A stretch of 60,000 bases of DNA, taken from assembly GCF_001039355.2 (NCBI RefSeq), contig NW_019775384.1, positions 228,332 to 288,331 of the forward strand. Direction: 5' to 3'. The DNA is from Lingula anatina (Eukaryota; Brachiopoda; Lingulata; Lingulida; Lingulidae). Numbering within the stretch: position 1 is the stretch's first letter; each line of letters starts with the position of its first letter. The position numbers and the translations under genes were made by a program. The notes under the pieces are model-generated. The model did not search any database. It was not told where the DNA came from and was given only the letters and a program-made list of their open reading frames with translations. Below, in pieces: positions 27,096 to 41,128 of the stretch.

Positions 27096-30000
27096 TTTTA
27101 TCAAAGCTGGCATTTGTACCTATTAACTATCTCTTGATATCTCTACTCAGAGAATAACAAAACTTTGAATTGGTATGTTTTATTAATTGGACTGGATTCT
27201 TTATGTAGTAAAAGATATACCAAATGGTACCACTGTTTAAATTTGAAGTTTTATCCTTATATTTCACTGAGGTGCACTCTGTCTTCCTATCCCAATACAA
27301 TCTATATACTACCTGGATAGTAGTAAGTTTGTAATTAGCTCCGCCCACTCTGGCCTTGTAGCTCCTCCCTCAACCCTCCCTTGGCTCCTCCCACTTATCT
27401 TCAAACTGTTAAGAAGGGCAATGCAGCGATGATGGGACTTTTTTGAAGAATTTTGAAAATTTTAAGCTTTCCATTGTGATAAGTTCAGTTCTACCTGTTA
27501 CTAACTGGCAAGCAACTTAGGTGATATGCCATGTGACCTGCTTCTGTGTGCTTTAAACGTCTTTTAATTCTTTCCACATTTTTCCTTTCTCTTCAACATG
27601 TTTTCATAAAGCACCGGGTCTCTCCCCCCTCCCTTGATTTAAAAATTATCAATAAAATTTATAAAATTGAGATTGTCGATATGGTTTGTTACTATTGTTA
27701 TTTAAGTGAAGAGGGTTTTTTCATTGTTGTTGTTATTGCTGAATCAGAAGAAACCTTACTTTGATAAAAAAACAAATTGCGATTTGCCACTTGGACCTCA
27801 TTTTTTTCAAACAACAACATTTTTCCTCACAGTCTCCCCAACACTGGCATGTGCATGGGCCAGATACAAATCAATTATTTCTGATAAGTCAGTCAACCTT
27901 ATATCCATTTTGTAATGAGATTGAAATTCTAACTGGTTTTACATCTGAAACTTGGTCAAGCTTGTGTCAGGCTTGTAATGAATTTGTTATTTGGGAAAGT
28001 TTTTTTGGTCTTTTTAGTGCAGATCTGGAGAACATTTTAAGAAGTGTTCTTTCCCTGTTCAAACATGTTTCTTGACATTGGTAAACTTGTGGGTTAGATG
28101 AACTGGAAAAGACCATGTAGACTATGCATGCAGTTGCGTGGACACGTCAGTGTAAATTTAAAAGAAGCTAGTTCTTAAACTGTCTTGGCAAACATTTGCA
28201 TGTGACACTGTATTCAGTCATATTGCTTTAAAGAAAAGAGCACAGATCTGCAAACACAGTGTCAATGTAATTTTAGTCGTATTGCCAAGTTACAGCATGA
28301 GGCAATTTTCAGTTACAATTATCAGTTGTCTTGAATTAGCAAAAGGCCTTAAATTCATTTAAAAAAGGGGTTGTAGACTTTTGATCAAAGTGTCATGTAG
28401 TCACATCAAAGAAGAAACTAAAAGTTGAGATTGGGTTAATGTAATGAGAGATGCTGGATCCATTACCTTGTGCAGGAATTGTTTCCAGTGTGTTTCTGAA
28501 ACACTCAAGTGCTTTTCCATTTCTGCTTATGAAATCACAGGTGTTACTCATATTTGGAGTGCGAGAGTTGGGCGGTATGACCAGTGGGCTCCATCAATTT
28601 ACTGGACAATGGTCAGATAATGTTCCTGATTAGGCCCAAATGGGCAACTGGACCTTAGCCAAGGAGAAGGTGCTCTGAAGTGAAAAAAAGATAACAAATG
28701 GCAACAATAGACCAGAAATGGACAAATATCTGGACAAATATTGCAGTAAACAGAGCTGGGTGTGTGGTAGTCACGCGGCCTTTGATCTTTATTTAACTGA
28801 TTTGAGACCCTCAGGTGGACAAAATGACCAGAATGGCCTCATTTTCTAACAGTTGACTGTGAAAACATAAAAGTCAATCATAATTTCCCCAGTGTGAATG
28901 CGATGAAAAGGTATCATATTTAGGACAGATTAGTCCCAGGTTTGAAGGGAATGGGAAAGTTTTAGTGTACCGTATTCCCTAGCTAAAAAGGTGCCATGAC
29001 TTATCATATAAAGTGAAACATCATATAACAATTGTATCTATCCCATCGAGAAAAATGGAGATGATATTGTGGACCATTTATGAATATCAAGCACACACAC
29101 ACATGCTTGACAATAGAAGAAGAAAAAAAAAAGAAAAAAGCTAATGCACACAGGTTCAACTATTTCTGATCAGTATCACTGGGATCTGTAATGACTGATG
29201 GAAACAGCCACATACTTAACACAAGGGTGAAAGTAACTCACTCTCCCTGGAGTATAGTTAAGCCTACTGGCTGGGGGATCAATGGCTTTTTAATTCATTT
29301 TTTGACACCTTTGACTCTTGAAATTCAGGCAGAGTGTGAAATCAATCAAATTATATTTAAAACATTCCCACTTGCAAAAAAAATGTTTTTTTTTTATAAA
29401 ATACTTGACACCTAGGAATTGGTGGAGTAGGTTTTATAAAAAGTATAAAGTCATCAGTCAACTTGAATTCTAAACATTTCCACTTGTAAAAAAACTTAAG
29501 AGATCATGTAAGCATTTAGTGCATTTATATTTACACTTAGCATTTCTATACATGGGGCTCACATCTTGGACTTGTTATAGACACCAAAGTTTTTCTGCTT
29601 AAAGGAAAAAACTTTCAATCATGCAAATCTATCAACCCAATTCAACCAAAGAGACTATATGCACTTTGAACGTGAAAAATCACAGTGTACAAATGGTTCA
29701 TTGTTACGTTTTATTTTAAGGAATGATGTGGATGTTGTGAACCTGAAATGAGTTCAATCAGTAGTACATGTTTGAATGCAGGGTTTGATTTTTCTCCATT
29801 TTTGCCAGACCCATGTCATGAAAATGAAGCCTGCTCAAACCCAAAAAGTAAAACAAAATATATCATTGTACCAGATAGATCATTTTGTCTATTTTATGGT
29901 GCATTTTATGCTAGTGTATATTGATAGTACATAGCAGTATTACTGTGTATTTAAGAGACGTTATAGGAATGTGTGTTCTCTTATTGCTGTTCTTACATTC

Positions 30001-33000
30001 ATAAATTTTAAAAATCAGCCTGCCTGCAGTAGGTGGCACAGCAAAGGGATTAGATTGGCTTCCTATGGTGAAGTGATCTTAATCAAACAACCAAGTTGAG
30101 GTTGATACTATCAAGATAGGTCAACCTCTCCAGGCTTTAAACATGACTTAATAGTGTATTTAAACCCCCATGTCGCATACAGATATACTGCTAGTTGAAG
30201 TTCTATATTTCTGTGATTTACTGTTATATTTGGCATGCTGTATAGATGGGATCAGATGAGTGCACCTTACAGATGATTAGATCATCAGAATGCCATCCTG
30301 GCCATAAATTACTGTAATTAATGATAGATTAACATTAATTGTTTGGTAGTAAGCCAGAGCAAGTGCACCATTTCATTCTGTCTGGCTGCTAACACTCTGG
30401 TACTCAGAATGCACTTGACATGAGGAGTTACCACATTAAACATACTAGTAGATGTATAAATTGGTTAGAGTTTAACTCTTCTTTTTGTACTTGAACAGCA
30501 TTATCATCGGCATGTGATGTGAAAAAATGTAAAAGGGAGACTGTTTTCTCTTCTGTTAGAATGCTATCAACATGTTTCAGAGTGTTTTCAACATTTTTAT
30601 GCATGTTTACACTTGAATAAATTAAGTTTATTTGAGCCAGTAAAAACCAAATAAAAACTAAAGGAAATTTTCAGTCAATTTGCTGGCATATTTTTATAAT
30701 TGGCCAACCTCACTGCAGCTATACACTCACTATACACTGATGAAAAAATCACTTTGGCAAGAGGATTCGAATTGGCTGGAACATTTTTGCTAATTGTCTA
30801 AAACAAAAACCCCAACTGGAGGGTTTCCAGGCACATTGGGCACATAATGGCTTTATCAGTGACAAGTGCGCATTCTTTTTGGTTACAGAGTTCAGATACC
30901 CTGCAGTCACAGAATTAAACATTGTTTGTCTACCCAATAAAAACGTTCTCAGATGCTGGTATTCTTGTTGCTCTTGGGAGCCAAGCTGTCAATTGTTGTT
31001 TCCGTTTGGTTCTGGATGGTACTTTAATGGTAATAAAGAATTCTTGTACTTGGAGATAAATATTGGTGGTCTCAGGGTCCGGTTCCATGTATCCAACTTG
31101 TATCTTAAATGGTCAAGGAAGTGGTCACCCAATAGGAGCTGACTATCAGTTAAAATCAAACAGGGCAGAGGTATCTTATTGTATTACAATGATTTTAACA
31201 AGAAAATTTCATTCACCCTGTGGTCCAAAGCTCAGGAACATGTGATGTGACTGAAGATATAATTGCCAACACAGTTTTGAAAAACAGATCAATTGAACAA
31301 CAGGAAATTTACAAGATTTTTTTAAAGCGTTAAAGGTGGTCCACTGTTCATGGTTTTGAGATAGAGTCAGCCAAGTTTTTAGCTCTGACAGACGATGGCC
31401 CAGTGACACGACCTGGGTGGGTTCTGTTAAACAGTAGGGGGCAATCCATTACAAGACAGATCTGACCCAAGACTAGGTAAACATGTCCCACAACCTACTG
31501 ACCTTGGGGCAGTTTCACTGTAGAACTTAAGACCCAAATTTGGTCTGAACTTTGAGACAAAAATTTTTCTTGTCTGTTTCAATTTATGATATCTCTACGT
31601 AGACCAGTAGAATATGTGAGTGTCCATTGAACTGTAATTTTAGAAATTTTTCCTTTTGATAAACCCCCAGTTTTATTGAAGTGGACTACTGCAGTTTTAC
31701 CTTCTGCCAAGAAAGACTCGAATTTTGGTTTTAAAGTTAAGACCTAAACTTTCATAGTGTGGTCCCTGTGCATTTGTTAGTTTTTGGAAACATGTACACA
31801 TGCATAGATGAACACTGATATTGTTGCAAAAAGTGCCCAAATCACTGAGGAAGTCAAATTGCATTACCCTGTTGAGAGAAATCTTGGAGAAAGTCCACCT
31901 GTAGATGACATTTTACATACATCTTTTGTAAGTATTTCAAGACATTAGAGTGAAAATACATTGGGTGCATTATTCAGTGAAGGGAGTAGATATGAATATC
32001 TAGATTAATTTTGTTTAGAAAAGTTTTTTAATGTGAAATCATGGCTGTCACCTCTATATTATTTTCTAAAAAAATATTTATATGAATAACAATCCCCATT
32101 GTTTTGAAGTCTTCATCTGTAGCTACATGTAATATCATAATTAACAATAAATGTAGGCACAGTTAAAGCACATGGCTCACAAGTGTGTGGATATGATTTA
32201 ACTCTGAGAACCGACATGGCACTATTTTCTGCTCCTGCTTTAAGAAGTTGTGTTCAGGTTACATAGGGTGCCATGTTGTTGTTAACACACAGCTGCAGTA
32301 CAGGTGCTTGGTTGACTTAAAAAGTGTGCAGTGGCTTTCCTGAAGTTCCCTGAGTTTCTAGGGGGAACTATAAAACACACCTATCTACTCAGAGGTATTG
32401 TAGAGATGTGAGTTTCTAGTATCTTCTGAAACTAAGGGTGCAACTAGAAAAACAGAGGCATTATGGTCGTAGTGATGTGAATTTCTAGTGTCCTCTGATG
32501 TTCCAGGGACCCCAGTCTTTTTTGTTTTCTCTTTTAGAATGTGTATCTCTTTCCACTCCAGTAGAAATAAACAGTGGTGGGGAAACGCATAGCTCTTGTT
32601 CTTTTTCTCTTTTATGACTTTTCCAGGGATGTTTGTTTTCACTGCAGTCATGGTACTGCAAGCTTGTTTTCTATTCATAAACAATGATGTGCATGAGATA
32701 TTACATTTTTCTGTCATAATTTCAGCAGAATATTGATATTTGTGGTGAAGTATAGATCTGATGCTTGGCAATTATTCACACTTTGGTAAATTTGTGGCAA
32801 AACTGAAGCAGGCCAAGTGATTTTCTTTGCAAATGCTTGAAAAGGAAGTACAATAAAATCCAGCTAGTATACATGTAGGATGTGCGTTCCTCTTTTTTTA
32901 TTTCTCAAAAGAATGAATTCAGGTTTTGTTTGGATGGTATGCTAGCCGTATGCTTCATTGCTTTTACAGACGGAATTCTATTCTTAATGAAAATTTCCCC

Positions 33001-36000
33001 ATGTGGTCAACATCATAGAACGTACTAGAGCATTGTTTCTTGCTTGGATCTATTGTTTTTCCCACAGTCTTTGGGTCCCAGTCACTGCTAACTTTAAAAG
33101 GAACAGAAGTGTTGTTTTTTAAGATTTCAAAGCCATGTGCACATCTCTGAATTGGAGCTCAGACTAACACATAGAATTCTCACTTATGTGCCTAAATGAT
33201 TATTATTTTCATACCATTGAACTGTTTTGCCTATTTTTTTGCCAACTTTGCTTCAAATTTTGATTTGCAGGCATTGTCATGTTCTTTAAATGTAAGCAAA
33301 AATATTTATTTTATATTAGGATACATTGTCATTGGAGATGTTGTTTACTGATTTCCTATTTTTTCTCTATATAAACTAGGTCCTTGTCTACAGTATCTCC
33401 AGTTGAATCTCCCAACTGAAGAACCGAAAATTTTTGAAAGTCTTAGCAGTGTTTTATGGTTGAAATACTTCCCAAAGTTCAAGTTCAGCAGTTAGGGTTT
33501 CAAATTTGAAAATGTGGCATTGGTCTCCAATTGATGATTATGGTGTCTTGACTTACAGTTCAGTTAGACAGCAGTCACAGCTCATACTAAGATGAGAAAG
33601 ATTGACAAATGCTAAGGACAAGTTTCTTTGCTCTAATTAAAATGAAACATAGTTCATAACCATGTGCCAGTTTGTGAAAAATGGATCTTTCTGTTCAGAA
33701 TCAGGCACAGCGAAGTGGGTGAATGACAGCAGCTGCCAACGCTGTATTTGGCAAAACTCATTTCTAGCATCTTTTAAAGTGTTTTTTCAATACTTATATA
33801 AATAAATGAATATGTTTTTAAAAGGAATGAAAATGTGCACTGCTTTAAAGATGATTGCAGCCTACATGATGGTAACACTTTGAAATGCTTTCTTTGAAAA
33901 ACAAATTTAGTGGATAATCTTAAGAAAAAGAACACTTCTTTGAACTAAATATATGGCCATTTTATTCTGGAAAACTGCTGTTAGATGAACATTCTTCTAA
34001 GAGTGCATCTTTCTTCTAGTAAAAAGAGGAAGAAGGGATTTCAGGTGATGCTCTTCCTCAGAATGGACAGCATGTTGAATCAAAATAACAGTTTATTAGA
34101 AGGCATAAACATTTAAGGACAGCAATTAAGGGTAGTATGTAGAAGCACTTTGCATTTGAAAAAAAGTTTTAAACAAGGTACCTAGCCTAAGATTGAACCC
34201 TGCAGGTAATGTCTCACCAACAGATGATTTACATCGAATGACCTTCCAAGTCCATATCTTGCCATTGGCTCCAAAAGCTGGAACATGTCATTTGGCTGAC
34301 AACTCCTGTTTGGAAGTTGTCTTGCAGCAAGATGCTGAGATTCACACACACTCATTTTAGGACACGTAAGGACACGCAGAAATGTGGGTCACATTCACCA
34401 ATACTATCAAATTTTTTTGAAGATAAGTAAGTTATGTACTTTTGAGAGTTTGGCTCCAGGTGGGTTGAGAACTCCCCATATTCTTGATGTCTGATTCTGT
34501 CAAGCCACCTGTGATAATGCTGATTATAGACCTTGCCAAAATTTGGAGAAATTTACTCTATTGTTTTCCTTAATATGTGGTTTCTCCCTTCCAAACATCT
34601 TTATTTATTTCTGCTGGAGGCCTTAACACAAATATTGTAGTCAACTAGCTTACAGCTTCTTGTTACTGAGCAAATCACATGTTCTTTTCTCCCTTTGACA
34701 TTGATTACAGGTTGCTGGGAGCACCCAGGTACCCCCCAAAATGAATCTTTTTTCTCCCTAAACATTTATATTTTTCTCTCACCTTAAATTGTATAGCTTT
34801 GGAAGGTGAGATGGGGACAGGTTTAAGGGAAAATTATAGGGTGGGGATTGACATCTCTCAGCTTTTATTTTTTACTGTCACTTTCCTGCATCTTGAGTTT
34901 CTTAGTTTACTGAAAACCAGCTGGCCGTAAGGAAGTCAGCAAGGCTTTGCATTTCACATCAGAGTTTAACTAATGTGTTGATAATATAAAGGTGTGCTAA
35001 TTGCCTGTTAAACTTGAAAAACTGAATGTGTTATACACAGTTACCTTGAGTTGAATTTGTCTTTCTTTATCATAAGTACCAGGTTGTTTAAGCTATCATT
35101 AATTCAAATTTTTTTCGTGAAGTGCTATTTAGTGTTGTTTTGCTGTGGTAATCATTTTGATGGATTATATCTACAATCAAATGTCCTTTGTGGTGATAAA
35201 GGAATACATCTAGAACATCATAAAGTGATATTTCTTTGGTAATTAATTTTTTTCTTTTTTTTTCTTCCTCCTTTTCCTTTTGTAATCCTGAAAATAACAA
35301 ATATGCTCAAAAAACTTTATTCTAACATTGATAAGAACACACAAGTTTCTTTTTTTTTTTTTGGGGGGGGGGGGGGGGGAGAAAAAAAACACTTTCCACC
35401 TTTTCAGAGGCATATCAAAATACATCCTGCAGTTTCGGGGGAAAGGGAGACACATATACGAGGGTTCGAGTTCTAAAATATCAAATATAAGTCTTTTTGC
35501 CAGAAATTATTTCTAAATGTTGGGTTTGCTTATTATAAGAGGATATCCGTCAGAAGTCGAATGTTATCTCAGTGTAAATCAAAATGAAAATAAAAGCATC
35601 TGAAATCATCTATCAATGAAAGTTTCCGACAGGCTTATCAGCAAAAGAAACGGGACGTGAATTGATTCAATAGCTTTAAATTTCCNNNNNNNNNNNNNNN
35701 NNNNNNNNNNNNNNNNNNNNNGAGAAAATAAAGTTTCTTAGTATTCATTTCATTTAGGGTACCACAAAGTTTTTTCTGCTAAATACCAAAAATAATGGAT
35801 TTATACTGAGATATTCTGAAAAACCATTCCCATGTAGTCATTGATCCAAAAAGAAGCCCTATGTTACCCTTCACTGCTGTAATTCATTACAAAGAATGAA
35901 CAGCAAATATAATGGAGACAGAATTCAAATCAAATGCCATTTGGCTTCATGGTTAGTGGTCAGCAATTCAAGCCAGTGTTTGACCACTGAGAAGATGAAA

Positions 36001-39000
36001 TTCTATCAGTAAAGCCATCGTGTCCAGTCTGGTGACCACTTGCTTTTTCTGACAACTCCTGCCGTTCAGCCGTCTTTGTTCATTACCTGCTTTGAAACAT
36101 ACAAATTAAAGAACCAATCGACTGTTAGATTTCAGATTGTGATTGTGTCACTGTTTTGATATTTCGAGCATGTGGACTAAAGTCGTGACCAACTGGTTTC
36201 CGTCCCCAGGGTTGTCACACCATGACAATGGGACAATACTGTGGCACAGGAAATGTCAATCCAGTGATACTTATGACTAATTAAACTGTCAGTGGGCAGT
36301 GGCAGGGGACAGGATAACTGGATGATTGGACACATATTTGAGACTGGATACCGTGGGCTTTTTACTAGGATGTTTGTGTGGTTGGGAGGGGGGGGGAGAG
36401 AAAAAATCGTAAAAAGCTTCTCCCTCTCTCTCCCTCTCTCTCTTTTTCTCTCTCTCTTTCTCTCTCTTTAAGAATTTGATCGTCAGGTGATCACTTTTCA
36501 CTGACAAAGTTATTTTAAGAAGCAGTAATGGCGAAACCACTTTTTGGCAAAACCGTTTCTTATTGTGATGGTCTCGGAAGCTCTGGGTATGTTTGATGAT
36601 GAATAATTGATGGGAGTTCATCACTTTATGTGAAATATATTGAAATCTGAAAAATATTATTTTAATTTATAGTAATTACATTATGCAAAAGAAATAGATT
36701 AGTACAGAACAAGTAAAATGTTATCAAATTTCATATCTACATATACAATACCATGCATTTACCACTGAAAGCCAAAATGAAAGCCAAATTTGGCTGTTCC
36801 ACTGTTAACCATATTGTTCATTGTTTAAAACAGAGCCAGGAGACCTAATGCTGGCCTCAAGTGACCACTGCATGACTGTATGTGCCCAGTGGTGATGGAC
36901 GTTGGACATAGTGAATGAACTTTTTGATGACTTAGTCACAGCACCATCTGGCTAGTCTCAATTGTTCTCCCTTGAGAAATGCAGGGGTCATTTTCACAAA
37001 GAGAACTTCATGACCAAAAAATGTTCTAAAATTTCAAATTGTTCTAAACTTTTAAAATTTAGTCTATTTTGACCCAAGAAGAATTGATTAAATGAATTAT
37101 TACTTACTTAAAAAAAAGATATAAGCACTGTTTTAGACCAATGGTGCTTACTCTATTTAGACCTTTCCTTTGTGGTTACTCTTCCACAGAACTACACTAC
37201 TATTGCTAAAAGCATTTTTCCCATGTGTATGTGATGGCTTTTACAATCATGTGTACTTTCATAGAGAAAGCTCTCAAAATTATTCAATTTTGGCAAGAAT
37301 ATCTGAAATGTTTTCATTTTTCTTCAAATTCTCAACTCAGTGACCTAAGATGAAAGTCAGATCCCTCTTGATCCCTGCGTCATACATGAGTGACCATAGG
37401 AGTACCACTTTGAGCTTGTTAACATCAGTACAAGGTGGGAAACGGTTATTTGAACCATTTAACAATGATAGATAGCTGTGACTGATACAGAAGTGGAACA
37501 ATTTAAAACTCATCAGTGACAGTAGTCACCTTGTACTTGGAGTCATTATGGTGACCTCCAATTGTATAAGCTGCAGAAATTGTTTCTAATGTTTCCTTTG
37601 ATATTTGTGTTTGCTTTAAAGTGCATTGTGTTTGAAAAATGTAATATTTCTGCCCCACGGGTCTGTTTCACAAAGAACATTACGCTGAATATTTTACTCC
37701 CAAATTTGAGTCTACTTTCACCCCCCCCCCAAAAAAAAAAAAAAGCAGTAGTGGTCCTGTTAAATGGGATGTTGTGTTTTTGATAAATAAAAAGAAGAGG
37801 CTGATGTTTCAGACTAAATACTTCCATGTACTTAATTTCAGTTGTCTGCTACCTTTGCATCTGGATTGATTTTGAGCTGAAATAGAGGAAGTCTTTGGTC
37901 TTAAAGTTTAGTCCAATTTTCAGATGACAGAACTTTTTTAAAACCCTGTATTATATTTTCTTTCAGCTGCCACCATTACACTTATTTTGGTTATGTAATC
38001 AAAGAAATTGTCTATAATTTTTTCATTTGATCCTTACTTTTTTTTTTGTGTGTTTTGGGGGAGGCAGATGATAAGAAATGATGTTTTCAAATGTGCAGTT
38101 TAGTTAATAAAAATCAAACCCATTTTATTGGCCAATTTAGTTTATTTTCTTTTTCTCAGCATCAGTGTCTATATAGAATTAGACTTTTTCAATAAAATGT
38201 GTTTTCATTGTGGAAAATCAAAGAGAATAGTTCAATATTTATTTTTGTGCAATTGTTGGCCTTGTCTGGTGTTTATTTGTCGATAATTACGAGCACTGAC
38301 CTTGTCTGCTGATGTTGTTCAGACCACACACTGTAGTATTGTCACAGATGTGGGAAGGGTAATAGCGATGTGTACAGAACAGTCTACAGCCACATGCAAA
38401 GCCTGATGTGAGAAACTCCCATGATGGCCAATGATGACCACATTGTGGTTGTAAGCTGCCTGGGAGCCTTTTCCACAAGAATTGTATTTTAGAATAATTT
38501 GTTTTTATAAATTGAATGGGGAGAGAAAATATTTGGAAGAGACTTGACACACTTGATACACTTACAAGTGTATTATGTAATGAGGAGGACAGTCATAAAA
38601 TGTGGCTGCCACGCCTATTTGCCTGTCTATTAAAAATTATTTATCCTGATTTTTTTTCTGAATGACAAAATTGAAAATAATTGATACATTTGGTCTTTAG
38701 TTATTGGATTGTTATTGAGTAATCCTCTTTTGACTTTTTGTCTCACTTCATGAACAAAAATGGAAGCATAATAAGGGCCCCATCATAACACTAAACATGT
38801 AGACAGTTAATGCCCACTTCTTACAATTGACACCAGTTTCAAAACAATCTAGATAAGATAGTCATCTTTGCAAATACTAGAAATGGTCATTTGAGAAGTG
38901 TCAACGGCAGGTCATCTTCCTCTGATACATGAAACATCCCTAAAGTCCTACATCCAGCCTGGAGCCATTGCAGCCATTTTTGCTCTTTGGTTGTATATTT

Positions 39001-41081
39001 GTCCCTTGTCCATTTCACAGTTCATGTTTCTGTGTTTATTTGACCGAAGAGGGTCCAAATAAACTTCAAGTTAATGTGGACCCTTTGGTTGTTTATTTGA
39101 AAGAAGAACTTCAAAGAGGAGAGAGAAATTTTAGATTTGAATGCCAGTATTTGTATGGCGAAACTGAAGATTTGCCATTATTGTGAAATGCTATGCCAAA
39201 TGTGTATTGGCAGGCAAAACAATTGATTTTGGTCATTGAACTTTGGGTCTTGTTAAATTATCGCCCACCAATTAGTCCACTATATGTAACAGAGAGGGTT
39301 GATAACCTAGAAATGGATTCCTTGGAACTGAGGTCATGACACCTTTTTTTAATCAGACTTTTTTTTCAGACTCACCATGTGTTTTTAAATTGGAATATGA
39401 GTCAGAGGGTCACTGTTTAATATCAAATCTTCTTTTTTTTTGGGGGGGGGGTAAAAAATGAAAACTAATTTTTTACACCATTGTTTGATTGAAGAAAAAA
39501 AATCCTACTCACATTAATTGAATATATTGGAGATAACGTGAGAATATCTTGCAAATTTGTCCCTTTTTCTTATCTTTTTCTATCCTTGTTCTTTGCAGAC
39601 TTTAATTTTAAGCATGGGAAGAGGAAACACCATCATCAGCATACTCACCATCACAAAGAAGATGAGCAATTTAATGAAGTATTGCAAAAGAACTCTACTC
39701 ACAAATGGCGGCAGCGATACAGAAAATCACCACCATTTCTATCCCATGATTCCAATCATCAGCGTCGTAAGCGATCAATATCCTATGATAGATACGTAGA
39801 AGTTATGGTGGCAGCTGATTCCAAGATGGCAGCCTACCATGGAGATAATCTTCAACGTTATATCTTAACTTTAATGTCTGTTGTAAGTATGAACTTTTGA
39901 TTAAAGAAGTAGTTTGTCTAATATTTTTTTAATGTGAATGCTGTCTCCATCTTTTTATTTATTAAGATCAATTGGTAGATTGTTTGAGAAAAATTCCATC
40001 ATGTCCTTGAAAGTAGCATGTATTTTTATTTTTGCTTAAACTAAGCAGTTATCAATATCAAAGATATTAAATCACTTGTGCCACATCTCAACCTACCTAT
40101 AACATTCATATACAAAACATTGTTCTGAAAAAGTTACTTTTTTTGCTTGATAACCTTTAAGTAATATTGAAAAGAAGGTCCCACATTTTCATTTCACAGA
40201 AGGTTCTTTTCAAACAGAAAATGTAAAACGTGTCAATGTGCTCGGGATTGGGGATCATAAATCTTTCAGTATTTGACAGAATGTTTAGATGGTGCGACAC
40301 ATAATTATGGCATACTTAACAACCTGGCCCTGTGAACACTTAACACTGCCACACTATGTGTGACTGGCATGACATCTGTTAAGGACCACCCAGGGACACC
40401 TGGAGCTCAGATAAATGAAAAGTTTTTTCCTTTTTTTTTCCTCAAAAGAACTTTTGTAGCGTAAGTGTGTGTGTGTAGAATTTTAATATTTGTTTATGAA
40501 ATGGTTTATATATTCTTTTCTGCCATACAGGGAGTAACCCTTTAAGAAAGTTTTTTTAATGTCATGTTTATACTTCCAAGTTTTTTCATTCAAGTCAATA
40601 CCTGAAAGGAACCTGCATTGTAATATTCAATTACAGTCACTATTCTAATTCAAACAACATGATTTAATAACATTCTAAAAATGTTTCAATAGTAAAACTT
40701 ACATTTTTTATTTAAAAGCTTTGAAAAGTTAGTTAGATTTGTGTCAGAAAGAACAGAAAGACTTTTTCAGACTTTCTTAAAAATGATAAATCTTGAATAA
40801 GTAAAATATTAGAAAAAGATAAGTATTTGAATGACTGAATAAGTGCATTCAAATACTATAAAGTAATGACAGTATTGTGACTTTGGTCACTGCTGTAGTT
40901 GAGAAAATGTGACAGTTGAGACTGTACTTGTGATTGTGTTGGTTGAGATGGTAGATGTTTTTCTGGATTATGAGATTTTGTTTGGTTGTGACAATTGTTT
41001 TTTTTTTGATAAAATGCCAATTTGCCATTATTAAATCAAGAAATCACACCAGATATATTATATGTTAGTGGAATTAACCAT

Positions 41082-41128
<47 letters not shown>

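Larger units (their letters stand above)
7803..39598 (+). other. 31.8-kb intron within the propeptide coding region
   Basis: The longest intron in the window, about half of its length. I see no exon that fits the phase-1 junction on either side. It contains microsatellites, one inverted-repeat transposon copy (8214-8389), a 50-bp minisatellite (24401-24830), poly-G runs, a 36-N gap and a coding-like 49-codon piece at 39040-39186. Several GC-richer, high-complexity islands (9264-9420, 13975-14130, 18241-18500, 21487-21720) could be regulatory but carry no proof. The remaining sequence shows nothing I can name. Confidence 0.8.

Noticed and set aside
27761-28075. 104-codon open frame in intron 1
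   Set aside because: AT-rich sequence, no recognisable domain, no splice context or conserved pattern; probably chance.
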